This document shows positions 61,441 through 64,000 of a DNA stretch of 64,000 bases, piece by piece. Positions within the stretch are counted from its first letter, which is position 1, and each line of letters begins with the position of its first letter. Source of the DNA: Plasmopara viticola. Taxonomy: Eukaryota; Oomycota; Peronosporomycetes; Peronosporales; Peronosporaceae. Below the pieces are notes generated by a model that was given only the letters and a program-made list of their open reading frames with translations, was not told where the DNA came from and did no database searches. The translations under genes were made by a program, and so were the position numbers. Where the stretch lies: contig MBPM02000011.1 in the NCBI GenBank assembly GCA_001695595.3, forward strand, positions 124,001 to 188,000, read 5' to 3'.

Positions 61441-63472
61441 CCGTTTGATGAAATCGAGGAGCATGCTGCACAACAAAGATGTAGCAATTGTGTGGAAGAG
61501 AGAAATTGTTAGCACTCCCCTCGATTTTAAAGGACTGACTGTGCGTGACGCGTAACCCGCAAGCATAATGATCTCACGCATATATTGGTGCGGCAAAAGC
61601 GTCAACGCGATAATTTACTCGGAAATTATTGCAGGCAATTTTGTAAATGTCCTGAGAGAGCGTTTTGTGATCAAAGCAATTTGCGAACCGTATTTTGTTG
61701 TTTAGTGTATCTCACTATGGTAAGAGTGGTAACAAAATGGCAATTTAAAAGCCGACGAGCTTAAACGACGATGTCTGCGTTTTTCTACTGCTACTGGCAA
61801 CAATACCTTTTTTTCTCACAGCTAAAAAGCTATTTATTGAGCCTATGTCTAAAAGGCATGTCGCTGAGGAAAATTGCGCTTTTGACGAATGATTCTATCA
61901 AAGATTTATGAAGCTTAGACGTCGCATGAGCATGACCCCAGTCTATTCAATACATACACAAAACTAACTCGATTTTTGAGTTTATGAACATGAAGCATGA
62001 CGCGTAGTGTATTTGTTGTGCTGCTCGCGCGATCACCTCTTATAATGGAGCAAAATATGTGGTTGTTAGTTTAATAATGAGCGAATAAGTGGGTTACGCA
62101 TGACCGTCACGAGTCGCGAGTGAATGTAACAGAAGCCACGAACTGTGGCTAACAATTTCGATAAGTTTAGTTTATCAAAGCTCTCGAACACTAAAGCAAG
62201 TAGATTGGCGAACATATACGTAGCATAAGATGAATCCTGAGCCTTTAAATTTGTGAGTACGATTAAGTCTCCTTTTGAGACGGATATCTTGTACACAACA
62301 TCGTGTCATATAGCATAGTGGACGCTATGTAACGGCGGACAAGAATCTGCTATTACAATTGGAAATGGCATGGTTTGCGTTAAATTTGACTACCTGACGG
62401 AAGAATAGAAGTCACGTGCTCTTGTATAGTATGTTTCGATCGGTGAGAGTAAAGCGCACACTTTCAAAACTGCCTTCGTTGCTGTCACAATTATCGTGAG
62501 GAGCTAATTTATACACAGACGAGCAATGTGGAATGTCTTTGAACGGTATGCTCTTTACACGACACGACATGCACGAGCCCGAAAGCTCATACTTCATATC
62601 CATGAGAGGATGAAAGAAAATCTATGACTATGGCCATGAAGGGTAATAACTTTTTATTTGAATTTATTGGGAAAATTGATAATTGTGATTGTATTGTATT
62701 GTATTGCGTTATCGCGTTGCCAAGTTATGCACGTGCTAGGCTCAGTCTGGCTATTTCACGGCATAGAGTGGTGTCCGCATACGTCGGGTCTCGTTCGGCG
62801 GGCAGTGTAGCCAGCACCGAGGTCGTGAGGGTCTTCCATTATTTTGTTTAGCTCTGACTTGGAAAGAGCCCAGGTGGCGCCCTGGTGCTGGAGACCGTCG
62901 CGTCGAGGGTGAGACTCGTTAGAGACCTGCAGATGCCCGAGAGCACCTGCCCGAAGCGCGCGAGCATTTGACCCCCACGCTTGGAAGGAGGGCGTCACCT
63001 CAACCTTTTCCGAAATTATAAGTCAGTATTCTATATATAAGTCTAATTACCAGCATCGATACCGGTAAAGCTCAATACATCGTGGCACAGCAACTTCATT
63101 ACTGGTATAATATCTTGGTGGTGTTTTCTTAAAATTCGGCTCGCTTCCTACGCAATCAACTTGTTTATAAATAGTTTGCTATTATGAGTGAGCGTTTATT
63201 CTGTACGGTACCTGAATGTAATAGTTTTGGAAAGAACAGTCAATGCAAAGACCGTTTTCACATAAAGTAACTAAGTGTTAATTTCTACAAAGTCATGTAG
63301 TTATATTTTTTATGACTTTAACGTTAGTAAGGTATATCTGAAAGAATATCACAACACAACTAAATTGAAATTCGCTAAGAGTCACCAAATGAGATCGCTG
63401 ATACTTAAACAGGACTAGCCGAGCACCGCTTGCGCTACGGGTGGTAAGTAAATGTGTCGCTTCAATACTATA
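61441..63472. other. Gene-poor stretch with one GC-rich patch
   Basis: Mostly AT-rich without genes. About 62756-63000 is clearly richer in G and C. On the minus strand it reads as an 80-residue frame (includes LSKSELNKIMEDPHDLGAGY) that could be a fragment of a former gene; no family was recognised. A short run of TATTG repeats lies near 62690-62705. Confidence 0.4.
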
Positions 63473-63538
63473 CTTCATGTGTTTTGCAGTACACGAATTT
63501 GCCATGTTGTACATTCGTTTACTGCACAAAACATGAAG
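63473..63538. repeat. 66-bp imperfect inverted repeat
   Basis: Left arm CTTCATGTGTTTTGCAGTAC pairs with the right end (GTTTACTGCACAAAACATGAAG reversed), with a few mismatches. The centre contains CCATGTTGTAC, which recurs in the next hairpin. Confidence 0.75.
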
Positions 63539-63546
63539 GGTGTCTA

Positions 63547-63598
63547 GACGTACCATGTTGTACGTCAGCGATGACGTACAACATGGTACGTCATCGCT
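63547..63598. repeat. Overlapping perfect palindromes
   Basis: A perfect hairpin, 63547-63592, has 21-bp arms (GACGTACCATGTTGTACGTC plus A) and a GCGA loop. A second palindrome, 63567-63598, has 13-bp arms (AGCGATGACGTAC) and an AACATG loop. It reuses the right arm of the first, so two alternative foldings exclude each other. The core CCATGTTGTAC is shared with the inverted repeat just upstream. Confidence 0.85.
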
Positions 63599-63688
63599 GC
63601 CTTCAAAAGGTGAAAAAAGAGCGGACGAAGAGCGAACGAGACATTTTAACTTGTTGTAGCTCACAAATTATCCCTTCTTCTCGAACAA

Positions 63689-64000
63689 ATGAACTATCGG
63701 AAACGTATCTTATGCGACGATGTCATTGGCGAAACACAATCGAATCATGCAAAGATCTGATGTAATAGGGTGCTGGAGGAACACGTGCTCGATCGAGTGT
63801 TGCAGCACCCTGCGTTTGTCCAACAACGCAATCAGTCTGAACAAGACGTTGGTTTGGTGGAGCTGCAGCAAAGCTTTCTTGCATCTTGGTTCGCGTTTGA
63901 GAATATCGATCCGCTCCCAAACATTGGCGTATTAATCCATATCGTTTGGGACAAGTACAACAATCCCAGACAAGCCACCCGCCACTTGCTCAAGAAATGT
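63689..64000 (+). CDS. 5' part of an unidentified gene at the right edge, with one in-frame TGA
   Basis: One frame runs from the ATG at 63689 to the window end, except for TGA at 63758-63760 after 23 codons. The 77 codons from 63770 on are fully open and protein-like: HVLDRVLQHPAFVQQRNQS, LASWFAFENIDPLPNIGVL, IHIVWDKYNNPRQATRHLL. Alternatively the gene has an upstream exon and this exon begins after the AG at 63767-63768 (GTAATAG), making the TGA intronic. The text looks like a helical cytosolic domain, but I do not recognise the family. The preceding 200 bp contain the palindromes, so an insertion may lie in its promoter or intron. Confidence 0.5.

Noticed and set aside
1..64000. CRISPR arrays, tRNA and rRNA genes
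   Set aside because: No regularly spaced direct repeats and no tRNA B-box-like GGTTCGA stretch in a cloverleaf setting were found by eye; a covariance-model scan was not possible.

Overview
The window is nuclear DNA from a eukaryote, most likely an oomycete of the Phytophthora / downy-mildew kind. The evidence is many very short GT-AG introns (53-92 bp), a small RWP-RK protein, a complete DNA-PKcs gene, and AT-rich gene-poor flanks full of decayed retroelements. No bacterial operons, rRNA, tRNA or CRISPR array were seen. The lineage is inferred from gene content and architecture, not from a database search.

Layout. The left edge (1-421) holds the end of a degenerate or partial minus-strand coding region. 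Positions 422-8422 are gene-poor, with a 204-bp element bounded by 10-bp inverted termini (1477-1680). A small gene pair follows: cytosolic arginyl-tRNA synthetase (8486-10933, +) converging on an RWP-RK protein (11157-11699, -). Positions 11700-19913 are gene-poor, with a 147-bp foldback (15326-15472) and two GC-rich patches of broken reading frames. A full-length Ty3/gypsy chromovirus (19914-25771) has two 311-bp LTRs, a PBS, PPT and a near-perfect 5-bp target duplication, but its gag and pol are interrupted.

The centre (27866-48833) is a compact gene island, with gaps of only about 225-270 bp. It holds a three-exon coiled-coil/hydrophobic-segment protein (-), divergent from NOP53 (+); then a six-exon four-TM protein of unknown function (+); a 13-exon, 4006-residue DNA-PKcs (+); and importin beta-1 (+, three exons). 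All exon models were built by hand from splice sites. In every case the spliced length is a multiple of three.

The right third (48834-64000) is gene-poor again. It carries a decayed hAT transposase, two Ty1/copia fragments, palindromic repeats near 63.5 kb, a weak candidate secreted peptide, and at the right edge the start of an unidentified gene with one in-frame TGA.

The intact genes are housekeeping: translation (ArgRS), ribosome biogenesis (NOP53), nuclear import (importin beta-1) and double-strand-break repair (DNA-PKcs). They share no single pathway. The less described loci are the coiled-coil/hydrophobic protein, the four-TM fusion, the divergent RWP-RK protein and the palindromic repeats.
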